Origin: Bacteroidota bacterium
GTDB taxonomy: Bacteria > Bacteroidota > Bacteroidia > Sphingobacteriales > Sphingobacteriaceae
DNA length: 64,000 nucleotides
Assembly: GCA_023450085.1 (NCBI GenBank)
Contig: JAEXHI010000011.1
Coordinates: 1 to 64,000 of the forward strand
Reading direction: 5' to 3'
A program made the translations under genes and the position numbers. Position 1 is the stretch's first letter, and every line of letters begins with the position of its first letter. The notes beneath the pieces are model-generated. The model was not told the DNA's origin and made no database searches. It saw nothing but the letters and a program-made list of their open reading frames with translations. Shown here piece by piece: positions 45,664 to 55,271 of this stretch.

Positions 45664-48600
45664 ATGATCTATTTTAACGACTCTTTTCGAAAGAGATTTT
45701 GCATGGCATTGATTATATGCTGTGCTTTTCTCGGGATTGGAATGAGTAAGCTACGGGCGCAAACGCTCGCCGCTGGAGACATTGCCTTTATTGGCTATGA
45801 CTTTGGAGCGGTAGATGGCTTCTCGTTCATTGTTCTCAAAACAATCCCAGCTGGTGAAACTATTTATTTCGCCGAACAAGGATGGACCGCTACAGGCTGG
45901 GCCGACAACACAGAAACGCACTTACGATGGATTACCCCATCGGCAGTACCTTGTGGAACGATTATCTCAATTGTAGAGACTGCGGCGGATGTTTTTACGG
46001 TAACAGGTACAAGTGGCGTAACTATTGCTCTCAATTCCAGTTTTAACCTCTCGGGTGGAGACCAGATAATTGCTTACCAAAGCACATCTGGGGTTAGGCC
46101 TGCCAACCCTATCTTTATTGCCGCTGTTCATGGCGACTATAACAGTACGAATTACGACCCAGTGACTACGTGGAATAGTAGTGCCGTAACTGGTGTGGCC
46201 GAAAGTATTGTGCCGACTGGACTTACCAATGGTGTAAACTGTGTTTCGCTTTTTCCTGCTCCTGGACCTGAGGTTGCCAATAGCAAATATTCTGGAACTT
46301 TAACCGGAACGGCTACCGTATTAAGAGCTGCTATTAACAACCCCGCTAACTGGATACATGATGGCACTGCTTCCTTAGGGATAACACCAGTGGGCTATCC
46401 TACGCCAAATGTAAATTGTACAGTTGTGGTGAATGCAACCGTATCAACAAGCACTGCGACTGGCGTTGGAGCGGTAAAAGCTACCTTAGGTGGAAATATA
46501 ACTGCAGACGGAGGAGCTTCAGTTACCGAAAGAGGAATAGTATGGGGCTTAACGGCCGATCCAACAACTTCAGATAACAAAGTAACCATCGGAACTGGAA
46601 CTGGTTCATTTAGTTCGGTTGTTTCGTCGTTACCATCTGCAACAACAATTCACTTCAGAGCATATGCGATCAACTCATCTGGAACTGCTTATGGAAGTGA
46701 TGCAACTTTTACAACCAATGCCGCGTTAACAGCTACTACTTCCTCTACTAATGTTTCATGTAACGGCGGTTCCAATGGTACTGCTACCGTTACGGCATCT
46801 GGAGGTGTAACGCCTTATACGTATTCATGGTCTCCTGCCGGAGGTACAGCGGCAACTGCTAGTGGTTTAACGGCACTTGCTTACACTTGTACCATTACTG
46901 ACAACGAAGGTACTTCAATTAGCAGAAGTGTAACCATTACCCAACCAACTACTTTAACAGCAACTTCATCTAAAACAAATGTAAGCTGTAATGGTGGTTC
47001 TAATGGAACCGCTACAGTAGTGGCAACAGGAGGTGCAGCGCCTTATACTTATTCATGGTCTCCATCAGGAGGTACGGCAGCAACTGCATCTGGTTTAGCT
47101 GTAGGTAATTATACCGTTACTATTACCGATAATAACGGATGTACGACTACCAGAGGCTTTACCATTACACAGCCAACGGCAATGTCGATTACTACTTCTA
47201 AAACTGATGTAGCTTGTAACGGTGGTTCAACTGGTGTGGCAACTGTAAATGTTACTGGAGGTGTGCCTCCATATGCCTACTCATGGTCGCCATCAGGCGG
47301 AACAGCTGCGTCTGCTACTGGATTAACTGCAGGTACTTATACCGTTACCATTACCGATGCTGCCAGTTGTACGGCTACGAGAACTTTTACAATCAGCCAG
47401 CCAACGGCAATTTCAGTTACGCCTTCGCAAACTAATGTTGCTTGTAATGGCGGTTCAAACGGTACGGCTTCCGTTGCTGTAACGGGTGGTACGCCAGGAT
47501 ATACCTATTCATGGGCACCATCGGGTGGTACAGCGGCCACGGCAACTGGATTAGCAGCAGGGACCTATACTTGTACCATTACCGATGCCAATGCCTGTAC
47601 TAAAACACAAACGTTTACCATTACCCAACCAACAGCTTTTACGGCCACTACCTCATTTACTACTGTTTCTTGTAACGGTGGTTCAAATGGAACGGCTAGC
47701 GTAGTTCCAAGTGGTGGTACTGGTCCATATACTTATTCATGGGCCCCATCAGGTGGTACAGCAGCCACAGCTACTGGTTTAGCAATAGGTACTTATACCG
47801 TAACGGTTACGGATGCCAATGCTTGTTCTATCACAAGATCGGTCACCATTACCCAGCCAAGCGCTTTAACTTCTACCGCTTCAATGACTACAGTTGCTTG
47901 TAATGGTGGTTCAACTGGAGTAGCTAGCATTAATGTTTCTGGAGGAACTGCACCTTATACCTATTCATGGGCGCCAAGTGGTGGTACAGCAGCTACGGCT
48001 TCTGGATTGCCTGTAGGTGTTTATACGGTTACGGTAACCGATGCGAATGCTTGTACCTTAACTAGGTCATTTACCATTACCCAGCCAACGGCAATTTCAG
48101 TTACGCCTTCGCAAACTAATGTTGCTTGTAATGGCGGTACAAACGGTACGGCTTCCGTTGCTGTAACGGGTGGTACGCCAGGATATACCTATTCATGGGC
48201 GCCAAGTGGTGGCACAGCAGCTACGGCAACTGGATTAGCAGCAGGGACCTATACTTGTACCATTACCGATGCCAATGCCTGTACTAAAACACAAACGTTT
48301 ACCATTACCCAACCAACGGCTTTTACAGCCACTACCTCATTTACTACGGTTTCTTGTAACGGTGGTTCAAATGGTACAGCAACTGTAACTCCTTCAGGAG
48401 GAACAGGACCTTATACCTATTCATGGGCACCTTCTGGTGGCACGGCGGCAACTGCTACTGGTTTAGCAATAGGTACTTATACCGTAACGGTTACGGATGC
48501 CAATGCTTGTTCTATCACAAGATCGGTCACCATCACCCAACCAACTGCTTTAACTTCTACCGCGTCAATGACTACAGTTGCTTGTAACGGTGGTTCAAAC

Positions 48601-49797
48601 GGCATGGCTACTGTTAATGTTTCTGGTGGTACTGCTCCATATACCTATTCATGGGCTCCATCAGGAGGTACAGGAGCAACTGCTACTGGTTTAGCTGTAG
48701 GTACTTATACGGTTACAGTTACTGATGCGAATGCTTGTACCTTAACTAGGTCATTTACCATTACCCAGCCAACGGCTTTAACTTCTACCGCATCAATGAC
48801 TACGGTTGCTTGTAACGGTGGTTCAAATGGTGTGGCTAGTATTAATGTTTCCGGTGGTACGGCACCATATACCTATTCATGGGCTCCATTAGGTGGTACA
48901 GCGGCAACCGCTTCTGGTCTTCCTGTGGGTGTTTATACGGTTACGGTTACTGATGCCAATGCTTGTACCTTAACCAGATCATTTACTATTACCCAGCCAA
49001 CGGCATTGCAATTGACTTATTCAGGTGCTGCTGTGGTGAATATAAATACAGCATTCTCATATACTTTCGCCGCAGCCGGAGGAACAATGGGCTATTCATA
49101 TAGTAGCTCAGGTATGCTTCCAACTGGATTAACATTGTCTGCAGGAGGTATATTGTCAGGCACGCCAACTGCTGCTGGAGATTATAGCTTCACCGTTTCG
49201 GTAACGGATGCGAATGCTTGTACTAAAACGGTGCCCGTAAGTATAAAAGTAGAGGGTGCATTACCGGTAGATTTGATCAATTTTGCTGCAAAAACAGTAG
49301 CTACTGGTGTTGAGGTTACTTGGACTACTACGTCTGAGTCGAATTCTTCGCACTTTGAATTATTACATGCTACAGAAAAAGGAGAGTTTAAACCGCTTAC
49401 CAAAGTAACTGCACTAGGCGATTCTAAAACGGGGAAACGTTATGCTTTCTTGCATAAAAATGCCGTAAATGGGCAAAACTACTATCAGTTATTGCAAGTT
49501 GATAAAAATGGCGACACTAAAGATTATGGGGTAAAACAAGTTAACTTCAGTCAAGCTAAAGAAGAGGTGGAATTGTACCCTAATCCAGCTTCGCATGCAA
49601 TCACGGTTAAATTCCCAGCAAATGTATACAGCCAGTTACAAGTGGTTGATATGTTAGGAAAAGTGGTAATGAGTGGTAAAATCACTGCTAAAGACCAAGA
49701 GCATAAGCTAAATATTGCTTTGTTGCCTGCTGGTGTTTACACAGTGGTATTGTCATCAGGACATTCAAAAACAGTTCATAAATTCATTAAGCAATAA
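45664..49797 (+). CDS. Giant SprB-repeat T9SS adhesin
   Basis: The protein has about 1377 residues from the ATG at 45664; the frame is open from 45625, and 45703 is a further choice. A signal peptide ends SKLRAQ. An N-terminal domain (LAAGDIAFIGYDFGAVDGFSF, NLSGGDQIIAYQ) is followed by an FN3-like domain (VTERGIVWGLTADPTTSDNK). Ten SprB repeats of exactly 76 residues follow (CNGGSNGTA...YTYSWAPSGGTAATA.GL..GTYT.T.TDANACT). A putative Ig domain (LPTGLTLSAGGILSGTPTAAGDYSFTV), the LPVDLINF...VTWTTTSESN domain and a type A sorting domain (LYPNPASHAITV, ending HKFIKQ) close it. SprB repeats occur in gliding adhesins. Motility itself is not shown. Confidence 0.9.
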   Translation: MIYFNDSFRKRFCMALIICCAFLGIGMSKLRAQTLAAGDIAFIGYDFGAVDGFSFIVLKTIPAGETIYFAEQGWTATGWADNTETHLRWITPSAVPCGTIISIVETAADVFTVTGTSGVTIALNSSFNLSGGDQIIAYQSTSGVRPANPIFIAAVHGDYNSTNYDPVTTWNSSAVTGVAESIVPTGLTNGVNCVSLFPAPGPEVANSKYSGTLTGTATVLRAAINNPANWIHDGTASLGITPVGYPTPNVNCTVVVNATVSTSTATGVGAVKATLGGNITADGGASVTERGIVWGLTADPTTSDNKVTIGTGTGSFSSVVSSLPSATTIHFRAYAINSSGTAYGSDATFTTNAALTATTSSTNVSCNGGSNGTATVTASGGVTPYTYSWSPAGGTAATASGLTALAYTCTITDNEGTSISRSVTITQPTTLTATSSKTNVSCNGGSNGTATVVATGGAAPYTYSWSPSGGTAATASGLAVGNYTVTITDNNGCTTTRGFTITQPTAMSITTSKTDVACNGGSTGVATVNVTGGVPPYAYSWSPSGGTAASATGLTAGTYTVTITDAASCTATRTFTISQPTAISVTPSQTNVACNGGSNGTASVAVTGGTPGYTYSWAPSGGTAATATGLAAGTYTCTITDANACTKTQTFTITQPTAFTATTSFTTVSCNGGSNGTASVVPSGGTGPYTYSWAPSGGTAATATGLAIGTYTVTVTDANACSITRSVTITQPSALTSTASMTTVACNGGSTGVASINVSGGTAPYTYSWAPSGGTAATASGLPVGVYTVTVTDANACTLTRSFTITQPTAISVTPSQTNVACNGGTNGTASVAVTGGTPGYTYSWAPSGGTAATATGLAAGTYTCTITDANACTKTQTFTITQPTAFTATTSFTTVSCNGGSNGTATVTPSGGTGPYTYSWAPSGGTAATATGLAIGTYTVTVTDANACSITRSVTITQPTALTSTASMTTVACNGGSNGMATVNVSGGTAPYTYSWAPSGGTGATATGLAVGTYTVTVTDANACTLTRSFTITQPTALTSTASMTTVACNGGSNGVASINVSGGTAPYTYSWAPLGGTAATASGLPVGVYTVTVTDANACTLTRSFTITQPTALQLTYSGAAVVNINTAFSYTFAAAGGTMGYSYSSSGMLPTGLTLSAGGILSGTPTAAGDYSFTVSVTDANACTKTVPVSIKVEGALPVDLINFAAKTVATGVEVTWTTTSESNSSHFELLHATEKGEFKPLTKVTALGDSKTGKRYAFLHKNAVNGQNYYQLLQVDKNGDTKDYGVKQVNFSQAKEEVELYPNPASHAITVKFPANVYSQLQVVDMLGKVVMSGKITAKDQEHKLNIALLPAGVYTVVLSSGHSKTVHKFIKQ
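46723..49002 (+). repeat. SprB tandem repeats, 10 x 228 bp
   Basis: Ten in-frame units of 228 bp encode 76 residues each. Units 4-6 and 7-9/10 form a higher-order repeat of 684 bp: the same DNA phrase (CCAACGGCAATTTCAG) starts at 47401 and again at 48085. Units 4 and 7 differ by a single residue in my reading, as do 6 and 10 over most of their length. Confidence 0.9.
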
Positions 49798-49830
49798 ATA
49801 AATTATTGTTTACGCTTTTATGCGCTCTCG

Positions 49831-49866
49831 GCCCCTTGCTTATACTGATAAGCAGGGGGCTTTTTT
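49831..49866 (+). terminator. Terminator overlapping the end of the CoA-transferase gene
   Basis: GCCCCTTGCTTA pairs with TAAGCAGGGGGC and is followed by six T. It terminates the adhesin gene. The last codons and stop of the convergent CoA-transferase gene (ending at 49840) lie inside the hairpin. Confidence 0.85.
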
Positions 49867-51351
49867 CATACTACCATTTTCTCTTAATGAAATATGCCAG
49901 CTAAAGGCTTCTTCCAATAAGTGTGGTGTTTGTCCACCGCGTTCATTAGATGCCCTGTCGAAATAGCTTTGTAGTTCTGTTCTGTATTCGGGATGTACGC
50001 ATTTGTCAATAATTACTTGTGCTCGTTGTCGTGGTGCTAAACCTCTTAAATCTGCTAACCCTTGTTCGGTTACAATAATGTCCACATCGTGTTCGCAGTG
50101 ATCAACATGTGATACCATAGGTACAATACACGAAATGTTATTTCCCTTGGCCACCGAAGTGGTTACGAAAATGCTGAGGTAAGAATTACGAGCAAAATCT
50201 CCTGAGCCCCCTATGCCATTCATCATGTGCGTTCCGCTCACGTGAGTAGAATTTACATTGCCATAAATGTCACATTCTAAGGCGGTGTTGATGGCAATAA
50301 TTCCCAGTCTTCTGATGACTTCTGCGGCATTGCTAATGTCTTGAGGGCGGAGCATTACCTTGTCTTTGTAAGTGTCGAAATTGGAAAATATCTTATCGTA
50401 ATAGCCTTGAGAAACCGTGATGGAAGAGCCAGAAGCAAATAATAATTTCCCTGAATCCAATAAATCAAAGGTGCTATCCTGTAGCACTTCTGAATACATG
50501 GTTAAATCTTCAAAATCGCTATGTACAAAACCTGTTAATACTGCATTGGCCACTTTTCCGATGCCCGCTTGTAATGGCAGTAAAGACTTGGTTAAATTCC
50601 CCTTGGCTACTTCTTGGTTAAAGAAACGGACTAAATGGTTGGCAATGGCTTTGGTAGAAGCATCTGGAGCTTCAATTTCCGCAGGGCTATCTGTTTTTTG
50701 GGTAATCACAATACCCACAATTTTATCTGGATTAATGGCAATCACCGAAGAGCCAACCTTGGTATTGGCTTTTGTAATTGGGATTTCTCTACGATTAGGA
50801 TATTCGCCAGTAGAAAAAATATCATGAATGCCTTTAATGGATAGGGGGACGGATAAGTTCAGTTCAATGATGATTTTTTCGGCCAATGCCGCAAATGAAG
50901 CTGAGTTACCTACAGAAGTGGTGGGTACAATACTTCCGTCTTCTTCAATCAAACAAGCCTCTAGGATGGCAATGTCGATCTTTGGAAAATTGTTGGCACG
51001 CAATAAATTGGCAGTTTCTCCCAAATGTTGGTCGATAAAAAATACCTCACCTCTATTAATGGCCTTTCGCATAATAGGATCAACTTGGAAAGGTAAGCGT
51101 AAGGATAGAGCTCCTGCTTCTACCAGCGCACCATCAGTTCCCTGCCCTAAAGAAGCTCCCGTCATTAAGGTTACTTTTAACGGGTCGGCATGTGCTCTTT
51201 CGGCCAAAGCCATTAGCACGGCTTTACTATCCCCCGCTTTGGTGAAGCCGCTGGAAGCTACTACTATCTTATCTTTAAACATCATTGCCGCTTCTTGCGC
51301 AGTAATGATCAGTTCTTCTAGTTCTGGTTTAAGTATTCTGTTCTCGTACAT
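49840..51351 (-). CDS. Acetyl-CoA hydrolase / succinate CoA-transferase family
   Basis: The protein has 503 residues from the ATG at 51351 (MYENRILKPELEELIITAQEAAMM), which matches family N-termini; a TTG at 51405 would add an atypical tail. IVVASSGFTKAGDSKAVLMALAER, GASLGQGTDGAL, the VHSDFEDLTMYSEVLQDS segment (likely catalytic Glu) and the loop GIGGSGDFARNSYLSIF identify the Ach1/Cat1 family. It transfers or releases CoA between acetyl-CoA and carboxylic acids such as succinate. It is cytoplasmic. It follows an AraC-family gene on the same strand, with a 20-codon ORF between them. Confidence 0.92.
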   Translation of the reverse strand: MYENRILKPELEELIITAQEAAMMFKDKIVVASSGFTKAGDSKAVLMALAERAHADPLKVTLMTGASLGQGTDGALVEAGALSLRLPFQVDPIMRKAINRGEVFFIDQHLGETANLLRANNFPKIDIAILEACLIEEDGSIVPTTSVGNSASFAALAEKIIIELNLSVPLSIKGIHDIFSTGEYPNRREIPITKANTKVGSSVIAINPDKIVGIVITQKTDSPAEIEAPDASTKAIANHLVRFFNQEVAKGNLTKSLLPLQAGIGKVANAVLTGFVHSDFEDLTMYSEVLQDSTFDLLDSGKLLFASGSSITVSQGYYDKIFSNFDTYKDKVMLRPQDISNAAEVIRRLGIIAINTALECDIYGNVNSTHVSGTHMMNGIGGSGDFARNSYLSIFVTTSVAKGNNISCIVPMVSHVDHCEHDVDIIVTEQGLADLRGLAPRQRAQVIIDKCVHPEYRTELQSYFDRASNERGGQTPHLLEEAFSWHISLRENGSMKKAPCLSV

Positions 51352-51352
51352 A

Positions 51353-51415
51353 CTATTTGGCGTGATTAACAAATGTATGGGCTGGGTTTTTTGGCTTATT
51401 ATCAATTAGTGACAT
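51353..51415 (-). other. 20-codon ORF between the AraC and CoA-transferase genes
   Basis: An ATG at 51415 opens 20 codons and stops at 51353-51355, one base before the CoA-transferase ATG (TAG-T-ATG). It begins 4 bases after the AraC stop. Its peptide (MSLIDNKPKN..., ending HAK) is not recognised. It could couple translation of the two genes, or be chance. Confidence 0.3.
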
Positions 51416-51419
51416 AGTT

Positions 51420-52265
51420 TTATTTATTTAAGCCATTTGTGCTTTGAGACCCAAATCCGCTGCCCAATTTGAGATAGGCTGAAGGACTTATTCCCACTAT
51501 TTTACGAAAGGTGGCGCTAAAAGTAGGGATGCTATTGTATCCTACTAGTGCAACGGTTTCTTTAACTGATGTGTGGTGAGTAAGCAATAATTCTAATGCC
51601 TTTAACATCCGTTGAATGGTATGGTATTGTATAAAGGACATGCCTACATCATTTTTAAAAAGCCTAGATAAACTACGTTCGCTAAAGCCGAATTGTTGGG
51701 CCAATTGAGGAAGCAGAATGCCATTTTGCATATTTTGCTCCATATAATGGATCACTTGGATGAGGCGAGGATGGCTAGGCATGGGTAAAATTAATGGTAA
51801 CTGATATTGGCTTAACTGAGGTAATATTGCTCTTAATGAAGAAACAAATCCAAAAGCTATTTTGTTCTCTGGAATAATATCGCCATCCCATTGGTTGCTG
51901 AAAATAAGCATTTGCAATAACAGCTCATTTACAGGATAAATACCTGCTTGTGCAGAAAAAGAATCATCGCTTTGCGTAGAAGGAAAATAGAGATTGCGCA
52001 TGATGACAGCTGTGGAACCTGGATGTATGCTATGTTCTAAGCCTGCGGGAATCCACATGTAGTGTCGTGCGGGAAGGAAATAAGTTACACCTTGAACTTT
52101 TACGTGAACCATTCCACCTTCAGTGTAAAGCAGTTGGTCTTTGAGGTGTTGATGAGCCTTGATGCCATCCTCGCCCATATAATCGTGCATGCAATAAATG
52201 CTTTCGGGCAGTTTATCAACTTCAGTGAGGTAATAATCTTTAGCAATTTTTCCCATATGCATCAA
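51420..52265 (-). CDS. AraC-family transcriptional regulator
   Basis: The protein has 281 residues. An N-terminal cupin-like sensor domain (AHQHLKDQLLYTEGGMVHVKVQGVTYFLPARHYMWIPAGLEHSI) precedes a double helix-turn-helix (about 185-270): ILLPQLAQQFGFSERSLSRLFKNDVGMSFIQYHTIQRM and SVKETVALVGYNSIPTFSATFRKIVGISPSAYL. The start may be at 52265 or at the third Met (52256). It probably senses a small metabolite. The CoA-transferase gene immediately downstream is the natural target or partner, but this is inferred from position. Confidence 0.9.
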   Translation of the reverse strand: MMHMGKIAKDYYLTEVDKLPESIYCMHDYMGEDGIKAHQHLKDQLLYTEGGMVHVKVQGVTYFLPARHYMWIPAGLEHSIHPGSTAVIMRNLYFPSTQSDDSFSAQAGIYPVNELLLQMLIFSNQWDGDIIPENKIAFGFVSSLRAILPQLSQYQLPLILPMPSHPRLIQVIHYMEQNMQNGILLPQLAQQFGFSERSLSRLFKNDVGMSFIQYHTIQRMLKALELLLTHHTSVKETVALVGYNSIPTFSATFRKIVGISPSAYLKLGSGFGSQSTNGLNK

Positions 52266-52324
52266 AAATAAAGGTAGCGTAAATGATTGGTGACGAATGC
52301 CGTCAACCTAAAAAATGACTTTTG

Positions 52325-52624
52325 TCAATTTGTAGCTAAGGCTTGGTAAATTTCTGCATAAAGCAGCCCGCTACCACCGCCGTAATGTTTTACTACCACA
52401 CTGTTTGCTTTTAGCTTGTCCAGGTGCAGTTTTAAAACATCTTCCTGAGCCTGTGTAATGCCAGAGCCAATTAATATCACCTCAAAGGTTTTGGCGTAGC
52501 AATTTTCCATAGCTTCGTTTAGTGATAAAGCCACAGATGCACGCCAATCTTCCATTTTGTCGATCAGGCGTGCTATGGTAGCTGCAATGGGTTCGTTAGC
52601 ACAAACAATTAAAATATTGATCAT
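52325..52624 (-). CDS. Small receiver-like protein
   Basis: The protein has 99 residues from the ATG at 52624 (MINILIVCANEPIAATIARLI). The alternation FEVILIGSGITQAQEDVLKLHLDKL...SVVVKHYGGGSG resembles a CheY-like alpha/beta fold, but the acidic pocket is missing (ILIVCANE, then EVILIGSG in place of a phospho-Asp). Its codons for ASVALS are made of the dispersed GCCACAGATGCAC repeat (52523-52542). A longer reading to 52651 would start inside another copy of that repeat. It may be a degenerate receiver domain. I do not recognise a named family. Confidence 0.6.
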   Translation of the reverse strand: MINILIVCANEPIAATIARLIDKMEDWRASVALSLNEAMENCYAKTFEVILIGSGITQAQEDVLKLHLDKLKANSVVVKHYGGGSGLLYAEIYQALATN

Positions 52625-52631
52625 CGCTTTA

Positions 52632-52681
52632 TGATAAAGCCACAGATGCACAGATTTTTTTATCTGTGCATCTGTGGCTAG
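52632..52681 (-). repeat. GCCACAGATGCACAGAT palindrome, serves as pirin terminator
   Basis: AGCCACAGATGCACAGAT and ATCTGTGCATCTGTGGCT form a perfect 18-bp stem around a T run, directly downstream of the pirin gene (minus strand). The 20-base stretch TGATAAAGCCACAGATGCAC recurs exactly at 52523-52542. A half-copy lies at 33011. Confidence 0.75.
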
Positions 52682-52693
52682 TTTAAAATTTAG

Positions 52694-53407
52694 TTAGAAT
52701 TTCATCGGTACTTCCATGATTAAAAACTCGGCATCAGTAGAAGCGCTGATTTCAAATTGATCAGTTTCTGAAATTCCGAAACCATCTCTGGTATTCAATT
52801 CCTGTCCCTCAATTTTAAGCGAACCGCTCAATACAAAGATATAAGCGCCGTTACCTTCTTTGTGTAATTGATAGGTTTTTGAAGTGTTTGCGTCAAATCT
52901 ACCCATGTTAAACCAAGCATCTTGGTAAATCCATACTCCAGCATCATCAGCATTTGGCGATAAAACCTGTACAAATTCGTTCCTGGTTTCCCTATCAATG
53001 GTGATTTGATCATAACGAGGTTCTACGTTCCTTTTGTTAGGGAATACCCAGATCTGTAAAAACTTAGCAGGGCTTTTGGCATCAGGGTTATATTCAGAAT
53101 GGTATACGCCTGTTCCTGCACTCATTACTTGTATTTCTCCGGCTTTAATGGTAGCGGTATTGCCCAAGCTGTCTTTATGTTGTAGTTCTCCTTCTAACGG
53201 AATAGAAATAATTTCCATGTTGTCATGAGGGTGTTCCCCAAATCCCATTCCACCAGTTACAAAGTCATCATTCAATACCCTTAATGCTCCAAAATGGATG
53301 CGGTCTGGGTTGTAGTATCCAGCAAAGCTGAATGAGTGGAAGCTTTTTAACCAGCCATGATCTGCTGCTCCGCGAGTGTTGGCTGTGTGTAATACGGTCT
53401 GTGCCAT
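52694..53407 (-). CDS. Pirin family protein
   Basis: The protein has 237 residues from the ATG at 53407, which has a clear AAAGGAG ribosome binding site 9 bases before it (unusual in this phylum); the longer frame to 53446 is less likely. It is a double cupin: RGAADHGWLKSFHSFSFAGYYNP, metal ligands in GFGEHPHDNMEIISIPLEGELQHKD, and MSAGTGVYHSEYNPDA. Pirins bind iron and some (YhhW-like) oxidise quercetin. The ligand here is unknown. It is cytoplasmic. Confidence 0.94.
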   Translation of the reverse strand: MAQTVLHTANTRGAADHGWLKSFHSFSFAGYYNPDRIHFGALRVLNDDFVTGGMGFGEHPHDNMEIISIPLEGELQHKDSLGNTATIKAGEIQVMSAGTGVYHSEYNPDAKSPAKFLQIWVFPNKRNVEPRYDQITIDRETRNEFVQVLSPNADDAGVWIYQDAWFNMGRFDANTSKTYQLHKEGNGAYIFVLSGSLKIEGQELNTRDGFGISETDQFEISASTDAEFLIMEVPMKF

Positions 53408-53521
53408 TGTTTTTTTCTCCTTTGTTGATACAAATTTACAGCACATTTTTTTGCCATTTCTTGATATAGGATAAGAAAGTAGTGTGCTGTTAATGAAGTA
53501 TTTTCTATTTTAGGTGTACTA

Positions 53522-55255
53522 ATGCAATTGTCGATGTTTAAGAAACTACCTATTCTCCTTCATTTACATTTGTTGCTGGCTTTAGGTATTGGTTTGCCCT
53601 GTGCCGCTCAATATCAGCAACTACTCCATCAGCCTTATAAAAATAAGGTATACATTATTGATACCCTTTATGGAAAATTGGTAGGTAATAAAGATACCAG
53701 TCAAACTTTTGCCGTTTTGCGGGATATGGAAGCATATGGGCTTAAGCATAATGATCGGGAAATGGTGTTAGAGGTAGAACTATTTAAGGCCTATTATTAT
53801 TCTTATTGGACTTTTAATAACCCTCACAACTTGGTGTTGAAAAAATTGAAAGCCATTGCAGAGAAGGGAAGGAAAGAGAAATACTTACATATAGAAGCAA
53901 GGGCGCTTAGGGTAATTGGTGAGTTTTATTGGCGCCGTGTGGGCAATTATGAGTTGGCTACGGAATATTACCTGCGTTTAGATCGGTTACTGAATAAAAC
54001 CAACGCTACTGATTTTCCAAATATAGCCGAGTATTATTATTTGATAGGAGAACTCTATTATTTTTTTAAGGATTATGATACCGCAAAGGCTTACATGCGA
54101 AAAGCTTTGTCTGTTGCGGCAACTGATTTTAATTGGAAAGCGATATGGTCGGCGAATAATACCATGGGTTTATGTTATCGACAATTAGGAAAGTTGGATA
54201 GTGCCGATGTCTTTTTTAAAAAGGCAATGCAATCAAAGTTTTTAGGGAAAAATGATATCCAGTACACTATTTCACAGGGAAACATTGGTTATAATCATTA
54301 TTTAAGGGGAGAATATGCCTTGGCTATTCCGCTGATGGAACGCGATGCTAAAAAAGCAGTAATTGAGCTCGATTGGCGTTTGGCGGCAGGAGCGGCGGTT
54401 CCGTTGGCAGATATCTTTATCAAACAGAAAAAATATGATTTAGCTTGGGAGTGGATTGAAAAAGCTGAATATAATTTAAAGAAATCTTTTGACCGTTCCT
54501 TGGAGCTTATGGATCGTTTTTACTCGGTTAAAAGTGCTTGGTATTTGGGCAAAGGCAATGCAGTGTTGGCAACTAAGTATCTTGATTCGGCAAGGTTGGC
54601 TAAAGACGAAGAGGATAATCGGGTGAATGCTTTACAGCTTTTACGCGTTCAACAGAAAGAGCACCGCCAGAAATTGGCTGCTGAACGTAGTGAATTTTTG
54701 GCAAAGGAAAAATCTAAAAATAAGCTGGTGTTTGCACTGATGTTTATTGCATTTTGTTTGATAGCCGTAAGTTTCCTGATTTACTTTTTACAACGTAGAA
54801 AACGACTTAGGATAGAAGCCACGAAGGATGCTAAATTGAAATTGGCCAGCTTAGAGTTGGGCCAGGCTAAGCAACAATTAGAAAAATTTCCTCAAACCAT
54901 TGCTCATAATAGTCGCATGATTGAGGATATGCAAACCGCACAAGAAAACCAGCAAAGCGAAGCTGCTGCGTTGGTGAGGAAGAAAGCCATTATTACTGAT
55001 GAAAGCTGGGAAAATTTTCAACATGCATTTGAGAAGGTGCATCCAGGATACATTAGAAGGTTAAAAGAAAAGGTCTCGGGAGTTACCTTGGCCGAAACTA
55101 AAATGGTGGTGCTAAGTAAATTGAGGTTGTCGAAACAAGAAATGGCGCATGCTTTGGGTATTTCGCCTCAATCGTTGCGGGTTACTTGGCATCGCTTACG
55201 CAAAAAAACAGGGGATGATGAAATTCTACTAGAAGATTTTGTGGATTTGATTTAA
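53522..55255 (+). CDS. TPR-containing membrane regulator with C-terminal HTH
   Basis: The protein has 577 residues with a signal-like N-terminus (ending GLPCAAQ). Several tetratricopeptide-like repeats follow (about 45-370; YLIGELYYFFKDYDTAKAYMRKALSVA), and one membrane segment (about 401-424, FALMFIAFCLIAVSFLIYFLQRRK). A coiled coil and a C-terminal helix-turn-helix (LAETKMVVLSKLRLSKQEMAHALGISPQSLRVTWHRLRKK) close it. This is the layout of Bacteroidota TPR-HTH regulators, with sensing outside the membrane and DNA binding inside. It has no kinase domain. The target is unknown. Confidence 0.82.
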   Translation: MQLSMFKKLPILLHLHLLLALGIGLPCAAQYQQLLHQPYKNKVYIIDTLYGKLVGNKDTSQTFAVLRDMEAYGLKHNDREMVLEVELFKAYYYSYWTFNNPHNLVLKKLKAIAEKGRKEKYLHIEARALRVIGEFYWRRVGNYELATEYYLRLDRLLNKTNATDFPNIAEYYYLIGELYYFFKDYDTAKAYMRKALSVAATDFNWKAIWSANNTMGLCYRQLGKLDSADVFFKKAMQSKFLGKNDIQYTISQGNIGYNHYLRGEYALAIPLMERDAKKAVIELDWRLAAGAAVPLADIFIKQKKYDLAWEWIEKAEYNLKKSFDRSLELMDRFYSVKSAWYLGKGNAVLATKYLDSARLAKDEEDNRVNALQLLRVQQKEHRQKLAAERSEFLAKEKSKNKLVFALMFIAFCLIAVSFLIYFLQRRKRLRIEATKDAKLKLASLELGQAKQQLEKFPQTIAHNSRMIEDMQTAQENQQSEAAALVRKKAIITDESWENFQHAFEKVHPGYIRRLKEKVSGVTLAETKMVVLSKLRLSKQEMAHALGISPQSLRVTWHRLRKKTGDDEILLEDFVDLI

Positions 55256-55271
55256 TAAAGCATTTCCTTCA

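Noticed and set aside
46723..49002. CRISPR-like regular repeats
   Set aside because: The 228-bp units are in-frame coding SprB repeats within one protein, not short direct repeats with unique spacers.
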